A DNA stretch of 64,000 nucleotides from Polaromonas sp. (GCF_010365105.1 NZ_JAAFGZ010000007.1:62001-126000), one strand, 5' to 3'. Numbered from the stretch's first letter, positions 37,213-46,489 are shown. Notes: a model not told the origin generated them from the letters alone. Made by a program: numbers and translations.

Positions 37213-38052
37213 TCAAACAACGAAGGAGATAGAAGAAGCTACAGGAATTTCATCTGCAGATTTATGAAAATGCGTCTGTTCTTCCATGTCAATCCGCAGG
37301 ACTTTGTCCTGAATTGGTTCCAGCATCCTGCTGGCTACCAGAATCGTGCTGCTGCGCGTGCCATAGCCAAGGTCAGGAAACTGCACAAATGCACTGGACA
37401 GGGCCGCTTCCATAGCCTCGCGAGATGCAGTTTTCGGCACATCGTGAGTCGGGGCTCGAGCACGATCACCGAGTGCTGCCCAGAGCGGGTCTTGCCATGA
37501 ATCATCGTATGCAATGGCACCCTGTTCCAACGACGCCCTCAAAGCGTTTTTTAATGCGAGTGTCTTGGGCCACGGTGTATCGAGCGCTGCATTCGAAAGC
37601 CCGTAAACACCAGGAGCCAGTGTTTCGAAATGCAGCCCTGAAGAAGACGCAAGCGATCTGTTCGTCATCCATGTCCAGCCATTTCGCTGCACATCACCCA
37701 GCACCAGGTTGAATCCGCCATAGCGCTGGCTGTCCTTTTCAAGCAGGGATGCAAATGCTGCGGCATCGCTGTGGCTTTCAAGCCAGCGTGTCACAAGTTC
37801 ACCCCGCGAAAACGCAGCAACTTTCGGCTCGGCTTCGCGCACATTGGTGAGGAATGCCACCCGCCCGGCAGGTGTCATTCCCAGCCAGGTCCCGCCTGCG
37901 CGCAGATCGCGTCCGGAAATAATTTCCTGCCCGCCGGGCGTTTGCCAGCGGTCCAGCGGCAGCGTCGGACGGTCCAGGAATTCATCACGATTGGAGGCAA
38001 TCACCAAAGGAAAGCGTTGCGAAACGCCGATGGCAAACGCAATCAGGCACAT
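37213..38052 (-). CDS. NRDE (TANGO2-like) family protein
   Basis: 279 residues. It begins MCLIAFAIGVSQRFPLVIASNRDEFLDRPTLPLDRW; the Cys2 and the N-R-D-E run define the family, which includes human TANGO2. It continues with ISGRDLRAGGTWLGMTPAGRVAFLTNVRE and GFNLVLGD. The family is linked to haem or lipid handling in animals; bacterial function is unclear. The Cys2 position recalls N-terminal nucleophile hydrolases. A 27-base gap separates it from ygfZ upstream, so they may be co-transcribed. Confidence 0.88.
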   Translation of the reverse strand: MCLIAFAIGVSQRFPLVIASNRDEFLDRPTLPLDRWQTPGGQEIISGRDLRAGGTWLGMTPAGRVAFLTNVREAEPKVAAFSRGELVTRWLESHSDAAAFASLLEKDSQRYGGFNLVLGDVQRNGWTWMTNRSLASSSGLHFETLAPGVYGLSNAALDTPWPKTLALKNALRASLEQGAIAYDDSWQDPLWAALGDRARAPTHDVPKTASREAMEAALSSAFVQFPDLGYGTRSSTILVASRMLEPIQDKVLRIDMEEQTHFHKSADEIPVASSISFVV

Positions 38053-38079
38053 GCCTGGATTTCCTTTCGCGTCATGGCT

Positions 38080-39039
38080 TCAGATATCTTCAAGCAAAGG
38101 GTAGGGCAGCGGCAGCAGTGCCAGGGCCGGTCCGGCCGCGTTGCCCAGGGACAGGCGCTTTTCCCCGGGATGCGCTGCTGCATCTGCCGCTGCAGCGGTC
38201 TGAATCGACACGATCGCATCGAAGCCACCCGCTGGATGCGCGGCGCAGGCAGCCACCAGACCGCAAGGCTGGTCGTTGTCTTGCGCATAAAATACTTCCT
38301 GCCCTGGCGCAGGCGCCGCATCGGCGTCGCTATGAACCAGATACGCTCGGCGCTTGAGCGTGCCGCGAAACTGGCTTCGGGCAACAATTTCCTGTCCGGG
38401 GTAACAGCCTTTCTTGAAATTCACGCCGCCGACCGACTCATAGTTGAGCATTTGCGGCACAAACGACTCGAAAATCGGCTGGCTGATCATGGCAATTCCC
38501 GATTGCACTTCAAGCCAGTTCCACACATCCAGGTCAATGGGCTCCCCTTCAGGCACCCGGGATGCGGTCGGCGCGCACCACATTGCCCGCGCCTGGCCGG
38601 CGCCTGGATAGAGAAAAATCAGGTTTGCCTCATCAATATCGACCTTGGTCCATGCCCGTTCAGCGCTGGATGCTACAGAATCAATAGCGGTTCCCGTGAG
38701 ACCATACAGCAGAAAATCGTCAGTGGCATCGCTGAGTTTTGCCTTTGCGCGCATCACAAACATCGACAGCCGCTTGAGCGTCGCGCCCAAGAGGTCAAGG
38801 CTGCACACCAGCAGGACTTCTTCCGGGCTGCGCTTGAATAGGACAAAACTGGCCTGCATCCGCCCCTTGGCATTGCAAAAGGCCGCGAGCCGGGCCTGCG
38901 TCGGTTCCAGCAGCGCAATGTCTTGTGTCAACTGGCCCTGCAGGAACTTGACGGCGTCTTCGCCGACGGCGCGGATGATCCCGAGATGCGTCAGCTTGAC
39001 GACCCCGGAAATTTGAGGGACTGAGCGGGTCATGGTCAT
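38080..39039 (-). CDS. ygfZ: Folate-binding protein YgfZ/GcvT-like
   Basis: 319 residues from MTMTRSVPQIS. The signature KGCYPGQEIVARSQFRG contains the conserved Cys of the YgfZ family. GEDAVKFLQGQLTQDI is the typical N-terminal folate-binding region, and the C-terminal barrel follows. It is needed for the activity of some Fe-S enzymes, such as MiaB. Around 38672-38720 (DSVASSAE region) there is a weak repeat-like copy. Divergent from mltG across 85 bases. A long upstream extension of the frame is antisense to mltG and was rejected. Confidence 0.93.
   Translation of the reverse strand: MTMTRSVPQISGVVKLTHLGIIRAVGEDAVKFLQGQLTQDIALLEPTQARLAAFCNAKGRMQASFVLFKRSPEEVLLVCSLDLLGATLKRLSMFVMRAKAKLSDATDDFLLYGLTGTAIDSVASSAERAWTKVDIDEANLIFLYPGAGQARAMWCAPTASRVPEGEPIDLDVWNWLEVQSGIAMISQPIFESFVPQMLNYESVGGVNFKKGCYPGQEIVARSQFRGTLKRRAYLVHSDADAAPAPGQEVFYAQDNDQPCGLVAACAAHPAGGFDAIVSIQTAAAADAAAHPGEKRLSLGNAAGPALALLPLPYPLLEDI
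38672..38720 (+). repeat. Interspersed repeat copy 8 (short), inside ygfZ
   Basis: GCTACAGAATCAATAGC with an AAAATCG end; the middle TGCG.AA block is not recognisable. It is transcribed antisense as part of ygfZ and stays in frame there. Confidence 0.4.
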
Positions 39040-39124
39040 GAGGAATTCGCTGTAGAGGTGAAGATGGCCTGAATTATCATTGCCCGGTGTTGAGTGGTGT
39101 TGATGTTGAAAAGGTAGCTGGGTC

Positions 39125-40132
39125 GTGCGTCGTGTTTTTACAAGTTTATTGATCTTGATGCTGACTGCAGCGCTGCTGCTTTTCGGTGCGGCCTTTTGGT
39201 GGCTGCACGAACCCATGCCGCTTCGGCTGCAACCGGGAAGCCAGGTCGTGGACCTGGAGATAGAGCACGGCACCACGGCCAATGGCGTCGCTGATGTCGT
39301 GGTGGCCAGTGGTGCGGACGTGCCGGTGCTGCTGCTCCAGGCATGGTTTCGTTTTTCAGGGCAGGCCCGGCTGATCAAGGCGGGCAGCTACGAAATCGTT
39401 CCCGGTACCTCACCTAGACGACTGTTGAGCATGCTGGTTCGCGGTGAGGAAACCCTGAAAAACGTCACGCTGGTTGAGGGCTGGACCTTCAGCCAGGTTC
39501 TGCAGGCACTTCAAAAAGCAGAGCAGCTAACCCCCGACACGCTTGCGCTAAGCCCTGAAATGATCATGGAAAAGCTGGGAAAGCCAGGCGTCCATCCGGA
39601 AGGCCGTTTTTTTCCCGACACCTATACCTATGCCAAGGGCTCAAGCGATCTGGCCGTACTCAAGCGCGCTGCCCGGGCCATGGACAGGCGACTCGAAGCC
39701 GCCTGGAGTTTGCGCAGCCCTGAGACGCCACTCAAGTCTCCCGACGAGGCGCTCATCCTGGCCAGCATCGTCGAAAAGGAAACCGGCAAGCCCTTGGACC
39801 GTGGACAGATCGGCGGTGTCTTTACCAACCGCCTTCGCATCGGTATGCCGCTGCAGACAGACCCGAGCGTGATCTATGGGATGGGCGCCCGGTTTGACGG
39901 CAACCTGCGCAAACGCGACCTCCAGCAGGACACGCCTTACAACACCTACACCCGAACGGGTCTGCCGCCAACGCCAATTGCCATGCCGGGCAAGGCCGCC
40001 TTGCTGGCGGCGGTACAGCCGGCACCGACCAAGGCGCTTTATTTTGTCTCGCGCGGTGACGGCACCAGCGAGTTCAGCGAAAACCTTGACGGGCACAACC
40101 GCGCCGTCAACAAATACATTCGAGGCCGATAG
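39125..40132 (+). CDS. mltG: Endolytic transglycosylase MltG
   Basis: 335 residues from a GTG start. One N-terminal membrane helix ([21 protein letters not shown]), a LysM-like region ([22 protein letters not shown]), then the YceG catalytic domain with [24 protein letters not shown] and the active-site [11 protein letters not shown], where Glu217 is the probable catalytic acid, plus [20 protein letters not shown]. It cuts nascent glycan strands and sets their length. tmk begins 2 bases after its stop. Confidence 0.95.
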   Translation: MRRVFTSLLILMLTAALLLFGAAFWWLHEPMPLRLQPGSQVVDLEIEHGTTANGVADVVVASGADVPVLLLQAWFRFSGQARLIKAGSYEIVPGTSPRRLLSMLVRGEETLKNVTLVEGWTFSQVLQALQKAEQLTPDTLALSPEMIMEKLGKPGVHPEGRFFPDTYTYAKGSSDLAVLKRAARAMDRRLEAAWSLRSPETPLKSPDEALILASIVEKETGKPLDRGQIGGVFTNRLRIGMPLQTDPSVIYGMGARFDGNLRKRDLQQDTPYNTYTRTGLPPTPIAMPGKAALLAAVQPAPTKALYFVSRGDGTSEFSENLDGHNRAVNKYIRGR

Positions 40133-40134
40133 AT

Positions 40135-40325
40135 ATGACCCCCACGCTTGTCGCTTCGCGTACTGCGCTGCCCCTCGAGGAGGCGCTGCGGCCCGGCGAA
40201 GCCAGTTCCGCGGCCCCTGCTGGTATGGAAGAGGCTTCTGCATTGCCTGACGCTACAAGTTCTGTGCTGCTCCCCGTTGGGGCTGGCCCTGATGTAAAAA
40301 GCCTGGCGCGGCGACCTTCGCATTC
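40135..40325. repeat. Extragenic-repeat-like sequence encoding the tmk N-terminus
   Basis: The segment holds small palindromes (CCTCGAGG, CCCC-GTT-GGGG) and runs such as CGCTTGTCGCTTCGCG and GGCCCGGCGAAGCC. These resemble a GC-rich repeat I remember from non-coding regions of related genomes. No second copy is present in this window, so this rests on memory and composition. Confidence 0.4.
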
Positions 40326-41016
40326 CCAGGGCCTGTTCATCAGTTTTGAAGGCATCGACGGTGCCGGAAAATCAACGCACATCGACGCTCTGGCCAACGC
40401 CTTCCGGTCCGAAGGCCGGCTGGTCACGCTCACGCGCGAACCGGGCGGCACCTTGCTCGCTGAAAAGCTGCGCAGCCTGGTGCTCGAAGAGGCCATGGAC
40501 CCGCTGACCGAGTCGCTGCTGATCTTTGCCGCCCGCCGCGATCATGTGGTTCGCGTGATCGCCCCCGCGCTGCTGCGTGGCGAGGTGGTGCTGTGCGACC
40601 GCTTCACCGACGCGACCTTTGCCTACCAGGGAGCCGGGCGCGGATTCAATCTGGCGGTGCTGGCAACGCTAGAACGCTGGGTACAGGCCGACGAAGGCCT
40701 GCTGGGCGACCCAGCGGGCAATCAACCGATGAAACCCGAGGTTGAAACGGTGATCGAGCCCGACCTGACGGTCTGGTTCGACCTGCCGCCTGAGGAGGCC
40801 GCCTTGCGCCTGGCGGGTTCGCGCATTCCCGACAGATTCGAATCTCAACCCGTGGAATTTTTTCGCCGTGTTGCGCAAGGTTACGCGGAACGCCAGCGCA
40901 TTCATGTTGAACGCTTCGCGCGGATTGATGCTTCCCAGTTGCGTGATGCCGTCTGGCAGTGTGTCCTGCAGGCGGTGGTTGAAAAGGGATGGCTGCAAGC
41001 CATGACCCACCCATGA
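40135..41016 (+). CDS. tmk: Thymidylate kinase with unusual N-terminal extension
   Basis: 293 residues. The kinase core starts near residue 65 with [21 protein letters not shown] (P-loop 72-81), then [32 protein letters not shown] and the later [12 protein letters not shown]. It phosphorylates dTMP to dTDP. The normal protein is about 205-215 residues; here 60-odd residues precede it, rich in Ala/Ser/Pro ([17 protein letters not shown]). The DNA coding this part looks like an extragenic repeat, not an enzyme domain. No closer ATG or GTG start is in frame after the Met at codon 31. Tightly packed between mltG and holB. Confidence 0.93.
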   Translation: MTPTLVASRTALPLEEALRPGEASSAAPAGMEEASALPDATSSVLLPVGAGPDVKSLARRPSHSQGLFISFEGIDGAGKSTHIDALANAFRSEGRLVTLTREPGGTLLAEKLRSLVLEEAMDPLTESLLIFAARRDHVVRVIAPALLRGEVVLCDRFTDATFAYQGAGRGFNLAVLATLERWVQADEGLLGDPAGNQPMKPEVETVIEPDLTVWFDLPPEEAALRLAGSRIPDRFESQPVEFFRRVAQGYAERQRIHVERFARIDASQLRDAVWQCVLQAVVEKGWLQAMTHP

Positions 41017-42143
41017 TCACCCCGAATGCATTCGCCCCGCCAAGCCGGAGCCTGGCCCCTTGGCTGCAAACCCAGTTGGAAAGCCTGCTGGCGCAGCGCG
41101 GCCATGCATGGCTGCTGGGCGGGCCGTCAGGGCTGGGACAATTCGAGCTGGCATTGGCGCTGGCCACCGCCTGGTTGTGCGAGCAGCCCACGGCGCAGGG
41201 CGCGTGCGGCCACTGCGTCAGTTGTCATGCGGTAGAGGTTCATACCCATGCAGACCTGTGCATGCTGTTGCCTGAAACCCTGTCGCTGTCGCTGGGCTGG
41301 CCGCTCGACGAAAAAACACAGGACGATCTGGACGGAAAAAAACGCAAGCCCAGCAAGGAAATCAAGGTGGATGCAGCGCGCGAAGCCGTGTCGTTTACCC
41401 AATTCACCCGATCCCGTGGAACGACGAAGGTCATCGTGGTGTTTCCCGCCGAACGCATGAACCACGTCACGGCAAACACGTTGTTGAAAACGCTGGAAGA
41501 GCCGCCAGGGGCGGTCAAGTTCATTCTTGCAACCGAAGCGGTGCATCAACTGTTGCCAACGATCCGAAGCCGCTGCCTCGGCCACACCATGCTTTGGCCT
41601 GATTTTGAGGAGGCTTTACGCTGGCTGGGTAGTGATCCGGCTCGACTGGGCAGCACAGACAGCAAGCCACAAAAATCGGTTCGCTTGCCTGATGCTGCTG
41701 ATTTGAAAATACTTTTGCACAGAGCGGGCGGACGGCCAGCTGACGTTCTCAACTGGATGCATGACAGCCCGGCCACAGAGACAGCGCAGCGATGGCAGAA
41801 TTTCCCCATAGCCATGGTTCGCGGCGACGTCAGTGCGCTGGTGGACTGGTCACCGGCCATGGCAGTCGACGCCTTGCAAAAGCTTTGCCATGACCTGTGG
41901 GCTGTTCGGGTGGGGGCGGCCCCCCGGTTTTTCAGTTCCAAAGACCTGTCGTTCATGCCTGAAAAACACGATGGCAAAACGGGCTTTGCCACTAAAGAAA
42001 TGGCTGCCACGGGGTTGGAAGCGCTCGCAAGCTGGTCCAGTGATTTGAACGCCATTGCGCGCACCGTGGATCATCCCTACAACCCTGGTCTACTGATCGA
42101 ATCTCTGGTCAGCCGTGCAAAAACAGCGTTAGCAGCCGCATGA
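41013..42143 (+). CDS. holB: DNA polymerase III delta-prime subunit
   Basis: 376 residues from [11 protein letters not shown]; the ATG overlaps the tmk stop (ATGA). The AAA+-like fold has [20 protein letters not shown] in place of a Walker A that is non-functional in delta prime. A zinc-type cluster follows in [17 protein letters not shown], then [49 protein letters not shown] with the SRC motif. It is part of the clamp loader with DnaX and HolA. tmk-holB order is widely conserved. Confidence 0.94.
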   Translation: MITPNAFAPPSRSLAPWLQTQLESLLAQRGHAWLLGGPSGLGQFELALALATAWLCEQPTAQGACGHCVSCHAVEVHTHADLCMLLPETLSLSLGWPLDEKTQDDLDGKKRKPSKEIKVDAAREAVSFTQFTRSRGTTKVIVVFPAERMNHVTANTLLKTLEEPPGAVKFILATEAVHQLLPTIRSRCLGHTMLWPDFEEALRWLGSDPARLGSTDSKPQKSVRLPDAADLKILLHRAGGRPADVLNWMHDSPATETAQRWQNFPIAMVRGDVSALVDWSPAMAVDALQKLCHDLWAVRVGAAPRFFSSKDLSFMPEKHDGKTGFATKEMAATGLEALASWSSDLNAIARTVDHPYNPGLLIESLVSRAKTALAAA

Positions 42144-42210
42144 GTGAGGACGAAACCGTTTAGAACGGCTGTGTTGATCGGCGACATTTCAACCTCCATA
42201 AAAAATTCTC

Positions 42211-42588
42211 ATGACTACAAAACCCGTTTCCAGTTCTGGTGCTACAGCAACCAGGCCCAGCATTGTCCAGTTGGTCATCAAGGAAAAGGCTGAACTTCAT
42301 GCGGCGTACATTCCTTTGTTCAAAGAGGGGGGAATCTTCATTTCTACACCTCGCGACTACAAGCTCGGCGATGATATTTACCTGTTGCTGACCCTTCCGG
42401 GGGAAACGCAACGCCATCCAGTCACCGGCAAAGTGGCATGGATTACCCCGGCCCATGCTGCAGGCAACCAGATGCAGGGAATAGGTATTCGGTTCCCCTC
42501 GGAAGAGAAATCACGACTTCTCAAAGCCCGGATCGAAGAGGTATTAGGTTCGCATTTGATGTCGAATCGGCCGACTAACACGATTTGA
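42211..42588 (+). CDS. PilZ-domain protein, type IV pilus type
   Basis: 125 residues. PilZ-type features: YIPLFKEGGIFISTPRDYKLGDDIYLLLTLP and TGKVAWITP, with GNQMQGIGIRFPSEEKSRL. The classical RxxxR c-di-GMP motif is absent, as in Pseudomonas PilZ itself, so this one likely acts through protein contacts in pilus assembly and not by binding c-di-GMP. It is between holB and tatD, the same order as the conserved holB-pilZ-tatD group of gammaproteobacteria and betaproteobacteria. Confidence 0.9.
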   Translation: MTTKPVSSSGATATRPSIVQLVIKEKAELHAAYIPLFKEGGIFISTPRDYKLGDDIYLLLTLPGETQRHPVTGKVAWITPAHAAGNQMQGIGIRFPSEEKSRLLKARIEEVLGSHLMSNRPTNTI

Positions 42589-42614
42589 ATTTCATCTACA
42601 TAGTCCAACATAAA

Positions 42615-43415
42615 ATGTTCACAGATTCCCATTGCCATCTGAATTTTCAGGAACTTAAAGAAAACCTTCCTGAAATAAGACAAGCCATGAAGGAGTCGCA
42701 TGTCAACAGGGCATTGTGCATTTGCACTACGCTGGAAGAGTTTGATGCAGTTCACCAGCTAGCCACTACTTATGACAACTTCTGGTGCACAGTTGGCGTG
42801 CATCCTGATAATGAAAACGTCCAGGAACCCAAAATAGATGATCTTCTCGAGCGAGCCAAACTTGAAAAAGTAGTGGGTATTGGCGAAACAGGTCTTGACT
42901 ATTACCGTCTGGGCGAGCGCTCGATTGCCGACATGGAATGGCAACGCGAGCGTTTTCGGGTACATATCCAGGCCGCTTTTCTCACCGGAAAACCTCTTGT
43001 TGTCCATACCCGAAGTGCTTCCGACGATACGATTGCCATCTTGAAAGAAGAAAGTAGAAATGCCGCTAAAAAAGGGGGACAGATACGCGGTGTTTTCCAC
43101 TGCTTCACTGAAACCATGGCGGTAGCACGAGCGGCACTGGACCTTGGTTTTTACATCTCTTTTTCAGGGGTGATCACATTTAAAAATGCAGGGGACATTC
43201 GTGAGGTAGCTGGTTTTGTACCCCTTGACCGGCTTTTAATCGAGACCGACAGTCCTTATCTAGCCCCCATGCCTTACCGGGGGAAAACCAACAATCCGTC
43301 TTATGTACCTTTTGTGGCAAAACAGCTTGCCGAAATCAGGCTGGAATCGCTTGAGACGATTGCCAACGCGACCAGCCGCAATTTTGAACAGCTTTTCACC
43401 GGTGTAAATGCATGA
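42615..43415 (+). CDS. tatD: TatD-family DNase
   Basis: 266 residues from MFTDSHCHLNF, the metal-binding H-x-H at the start of the TIM barrel. Conserved IGETGLDYYR, KPLVVHTRSASDDT with His, GVFHCFTETM with His, and LLIETDSPYLAP with the metal Asp complete the site. It is a 3'-5' exonuclease or related metal hydrolase. A TTG 10 codons earlier, overlapping the pilZ stop, is an alternative start. It overlaps the ankyrin gene by ATGA. Confidence 0.94.
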   Translation: MFTDSHCHLNFQELKENLPEIRQAMKESHVNRALCICTTLEEFDAVHQLATTYDNFWCTVGVHPDNENVQEPKIDDLLERAKLEKVVGIGETGLDYYRLGERSIADMEWQRERFRVHIQAAFLTGKPLVVHTRSASDDTIAILKEESRNAAKKGGQIRGVFHCFTETMAVARAALDLGFYISFSGVITFKNAGDIREVAGFVPLDRLLIETDSPYLAPMPYRGKTNNPSYVPFVAKQLAEIRLESLETIANATSRNFEQLFTGVNA

Positions 43416-44083
43416 CTGGACCCTCTGCTTCATATGCGAAAAAACTTTGTCTTGTATTTTTGCTCGCGGCCACAGGTGTAGCATGCGCGGGGTCCTTTGA
43501 GGATTTTTTCAATGCCATCAGGCAGGACAACGCGGGAAGGGTCAGCGAACTCCTTGCCAGAGGATTCGATGCAAATACGACCGATTCCAAAGGCCAGACT
43601 GGCTTGTATCTTGCCTTGCGCGAGCCGTCACCCAAAGCGGCCCAGGTATTGATGGATTGGCCAAAAACCGACGTCAACAAGCTCAACGCGCAAGGTGAAA
43701 GCATTCTGATGTTGGCAGCACTGAAGGGCCAATTGGAGTTGGCAGACAGGCTCATCAAAAAGGGAGCCGATGTGAATAAAACCGGCTGGACGCCGTTGCA
43801 TTACGCAGCCAGCGGCGGAAATACTGCTCTCATTGACCTGCTGCTTGAAAACAGTGCCTACATTGATGCAGAGTCACCAAATGGCTCCACGCCCCTGATG
43901 ATGGCCGCCATGTATGGCTCTGAAGCATCGGTCAAACTGCTACTGCAGCAAGGCGCTGACACAAAACTAAAAAATCAGCAAGGACTGACGGCACTGGACT
44001 TTGCCCAGCGAGGAAAAAGACCTGACTCGGTGGAAGCAATCGCTGCAGCGATTAGAAGCAAACGGCCAGTTGGCCGTTGGTGA
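43412..44083 (+). CDS. Exported ankyrin-repeat protein
   Basis: 223 residues. A signal peptide ends near LLAATGVACAGS, with a Cys nearby that might also suit a lipoprotein, though no clear lipobox is present. Four to five ankyrin repeats follow, including SKGQTGLYLALREPS, QGESILMLAALKGQLELADRLIKKGADVNK, GWTPLHYAASGGNTALIDLLLE and NGSTPLMMAAMYGSEASVKLLLQQGAD. It is translationally coupled to tatD. It probably binds another periplasmic protein; partner unknown. In pseudomonads an ankyrin protein next to catalase is important in oxidative stress, but that is another family context. Confidence 0.9.
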   Translation: MTGPSASYAKKLCLVFLLAATGVACAGSFEDFFNAIRQDNAGRVSELLARGFDANTTDSKGQTGLYLALREPSPKAAQVLMDWPKTDVNKLNAQGESILMLAALKGQLELADRLIKKGADVNKTGWTPLHYAASGGNTALIDLLLENSAYIDAESPNGSTPLMMAAMYGSEASVKLLLQQGADTKLKNQQGLTALDFAQRGKRPDSVEAIAAAIRSKRPVGRW

Positions 44084-44201
44084 AAAATTACTATTTAGCG
44101 CCTACAAATTAACATTCCACGATGTATATTATGTTAACTAAATCTTGGGTTTAAAAGAATAAAAATAGTTTCCTGTGTTTTTTCTTCCCTTTCCAAGGTC
44201 T

Positions 44202-45215
44202 TCATCTTTTACGAATGCTGCGTGTTCGTTTGAACTTGGAAACCAAAAATTTTGATGCTGGGTTCGGTTCATTTTCCCGGTTCAGAAAGGCTTCTGTCAA
44301 ACGTGCAGCGGCACTTTTGCTATCGTTCAACTGAGCTTTCAACAACTCTTGAGTTTCATGTGCGCGGGAATTGGAAATGGCGAATGCCTCCCGAAGCGCA
44401 TGAATTTCTGCTGATTGATCTGTGTAGAGCGCCTGGACTTTTAACTGCTCTTTCACGTGAATCCGAATTCTTTCTTCCAGGAATATTTTTTCTGCGGCAA
44501 ATTGCTTCCGAACCGTTTCTGCCTCCCTGCATACATTCTTTGTTTCCTGCCTGGCCCGGTCAATTTCCTCAAGCAATCGATGTTGTGAAGTCTGGGCTCG
44601 CTCTTCGATCTTCTGTCGTTCCACGAGATGACCTGTAGTTATTTCCTGATTGCGAAGTCGCTCAGAGTCCCGCGTTGTTTCTACAATAACCAGTCTGTCT
44701 CCAAGGCTACGCATCTCCGTTTCAAACCTGTTCACCAAGCGTTGCGCTTCACTCAAGCGTGCAAGTGCATCATCAGTGATGCTTTTGGATGAAATGACAG
44801 CTTGCTCAAGCGCCTGGTGTTTCACCACGCTTACCTGCTCCATCCGAACAAATCCTGCTTCACGTTCATTCATAGCTTGTGTAGCCTGGGTCAGTTCGTC
44901 TTGAGCTTGCACAATCTCCAATGAAGCGGTTTCCCTGCCCTTTGACAAAGCAAATTCCCATGCCTCGTTGAGTGCCTGCTGAAGTGCTTTTGGAACATTG
45001 TTGGTCTCAACATCTTGTTTGTTGACGCCAAGTCGAGATGCCAAAGTCGCAAACCACGTCTCAAGCATCGGGCTGACAGTGTTCGGGGAACCACGACCAA
45101 TTTTTTGCCTGACTCGCTCAATGGTAGGCCTGAGTCCATCGGCGATAAGGCTGTCTGCAGCCGACCACACGTCTTCTTGTTGAATTCCCCGGTTGCTATT
45201 AATTCTTGACGCCAT
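44202..45215 (-). CDS. KfrA-like DNA-binding protein with long coiled coil
   Basis: 337 residues. The N-terminal part (IQQEDVWSAADSLIADGLRPTIERVRQKIGRGSPNTVSPMLETW) matches the KfrA_N DNA-binding domain of plasmid regulators. Residues about 95-310 are a near-continuous coiled coil (many heptad Leu/Ala/Glu), ending in a basic tail (KFKRTRSIRKR). KfrA of IncP plasmids is an autorepressor and a nucleoid-like factor for partition. Here the gene is divergent from a tyrosine recombinase across 115 A/T-rich bases with two perfect inverted repeats that suit autoregulation. Base usage is clearly more A/T-rich than the neighbours, suggesting acquisition. Role in the pair is unknown. Confidence 0.8.
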   Translation of the reverse strand: MASRINSNRGIQQEDVWSAADSLIADGLRPTIERVRQKIGRGSPNTVSPMLETWFATLASRLGVNKQDVETNNVPKALQQALNEAWEFALSKGRETASLEIVQAQDELTQATQAMNEREAGFVRMEQVSVVKHQALEQAVISSKSITDDALARLSEAQRLVNRFETEMRSLGDRLVIVETTRDSERLRNQEITTGHLVERQKIEERAQTSQHRLLEEIDRARQETKNVCREAETVRKQFAAEKIFLEERIRIHVKEQLKVQALYTDQSAEIHALREAFAISNSRAHETQELLKAQLNDSKSAAARLTEAFLNRENEPNPASKFLVSKFKRTRSIRKR

Positions 45216-45240
45216 TGATCACTCCGATGCTATATTTACC

Positions 45241-45263
45241 CTCGATAAAAGAATGTTATCGAG
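45241..45263. promoter_or_regulatory. Perfect inverted repeat, likely operator in the kfrA/integrase gap
   Basis: CTCGATAA and TTATCGAG, eight bp each, separated by 7 bases. It lies 26 bases upstream of the KfrA-like start. In plasmids KfrA-type proteins bind operators within their own promoter, so this is the best candidate site. Confidence 0.5.
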
Positions 45264-45291
45264 GTCTAACAAATATAAATTGTTATACATC

Positions 45292-45306
45292 ATACATCTT
45301 ATGTAT
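45292..45306. promoter_or_regulatory. Second inverted repeat in the kfrA/integrase gap
   Basis: ATACAT and ATGTAT, 6 bp each with a 3-base centre, 24 bases upstream of the recombinase ATG. Short, so it could be chance in A/T-rich DNA. Confidence 0.3.
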
Positions 45307-45330
45307 TTAATAATACACTCATTCATGATT

Positions 45331-46395
45331 ATGAAAATTTTCCTTGATATCCACGCTTCAGTATTGAATCCGTTTGCCCTTGATGTCGGGGCCCAAAGCG
45401 CGGTCGAAGATTTACTGAGAGAAGGTCAATCTGCCAATACGCTTGCTAGTTACCGTAGCGCGCTAAAGTACTGGGAAGCCTGGCATGGAATGCGTTACGG
45501 CTTACCAATACAGTTACCCGTATGTGCTTCATCGGTGTTGCAGTTCATCGTTGATCATGCACAACGCATCTCGGAAAAGGGCCTGGTGTCAGAACTACCC
45601 CATGCCATTGACATGGCCCTAGTCAGTGGTGGCTACAAGCGAAAGCCAGGGCCTCTTGCTCACAATACCTTGGTGCACCGAATTGCGGTGCTTTCGAAGG
45701 TGCATCAGATTAGATCGCTGACGAATCCCTGTCATGACAACAAGGTCAGGGAACTTCTTTCACGCACACGCAAGGCGTATGCGAAACGTGGCGTTTTGCC
45801 GAACAAAAAAGATGCACTAACAAAAGATCCGCTCCAGTTGATGCTGGCGAGCTGTGATGACAGTATTCGCGGCAGCCGGGACCGTGCGCTGCTGCTCTTC
45901 GCTTGGGCAAGCGGAGGGCGGCGGCGATCAGAAGTCGCCAATGCAGACATGAAATTTTTGAAAGCTGTCCCTCACGGATTTACCTACACCCTGGTTCATT
46001 CGAAAACAAATCAGGCAGTACGAGACAAGCCAGAAAATGACAAACCACTGTTAGGAACTGCAGCAACTGCGATGACAGATTGGCTACAGGTCTCTGGCAT
46101 TGTTGAAGGTCCGATCTTCAGGCAAGTCCGAAAGGGAGGCCAACTTGGCCCGGCACTGGCAGGCGCAGCTGTAAGGGACATTGTGAAACACCGTTCTGAC
46201 CTTGCAGGTATTGATGGAGATTTTTCAGCTCACTCACTGCGCTCTGGATTCATCACTGAAGCAGGCCGTCGAAACATGCCATTGGCGGAAACCATGGCGA
46301 TGACAGGACATCAGAGTGTCGCAACAGTGGTGGGCTACAGCCGCGCAGGCGCAGCACTTTCAAGCCGAGTAGCGCGCCTTTTCGATGATCTTTAA
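45331..46395 (+). CDS. Tyrosine recombinase (site-specific integrase)
   Basis: 354 residues from MKIFLDIHASVLNPF; upstream codons of the frame overlap the intergenic repeats. An N-terminal core-binding SAM-like domain (TLASYRSALKYWEAWHGMRYGLPI) precedes the catalytic domain. The full set of catalytic residues is present: Arg198 (GGRRRSEVANA), Lys225 (VHSKTNQ), His301 and Arg304 (HSLRSGF), His327 (TGHQSV) and Tyr336 (GYSRAG). It should be active. It is not next to a phage, plasmid or tRNA site that I can see. It pairs with the divergent KfrA-like gene. It most resembles the stand-alone recombinases of mobile elements rather than XerC/D. Confidence 0.9.
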   Translation: MKIFLDIHASVLNPFALDVGAQSAVEDLLREGQSANTLASYRSALKYWEAWHGMRYGLPIQLPVCASSVLQFIVDHAQRISEKGLVSELPHAIDMALVSGGYKRKPGPLAHNTLVHRIAVLSKVHQIRSLTNPCHDNKVRELLSRTRKAYAKRGVLPNKKDALTKDPLQLMLASCDDSIRGSRDRALLLFAWASGGRRRSEVANADMKFLKAVPHGFTYTLVHSKTNQAVRDKPENDKPLLGTAATAMTDWLQVSGIVEGPIFRQVRKGGQLGPALAGAAVRDIVKHRSDLAGIDGDFSAHSLRSGFITEAGRRNMPLAETMAMTGHQSVATVVGYSRAGAALSSRVARLFDDL

Positions 46396-46489
46396 CAGCC
46401 AATTGCATTGGCTAAAAGCGCTTTGATATATCTGATTTATCAGCATGAAAGACGGTGCTTGTAGGACAAAATGGATTGTTAGGAGATTC

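Noticed and set aside
39096-39125. GGTAGCTGGGTCGTGCG before mltG as a repeat copy
   Set aside because: Only a short match to one block; no TGCG.AA or GGCC at the right distance.
39040-39378. 113-codon upstream extension of ygfZ
   Set aside because: It is antisense to mltG and lacks folate-binding-family features.
45180-45215. GCTATTAATTC in the KfrA-like start region as a repeat copy
   Set aside because: Single block only, in A/T-rich DNA.
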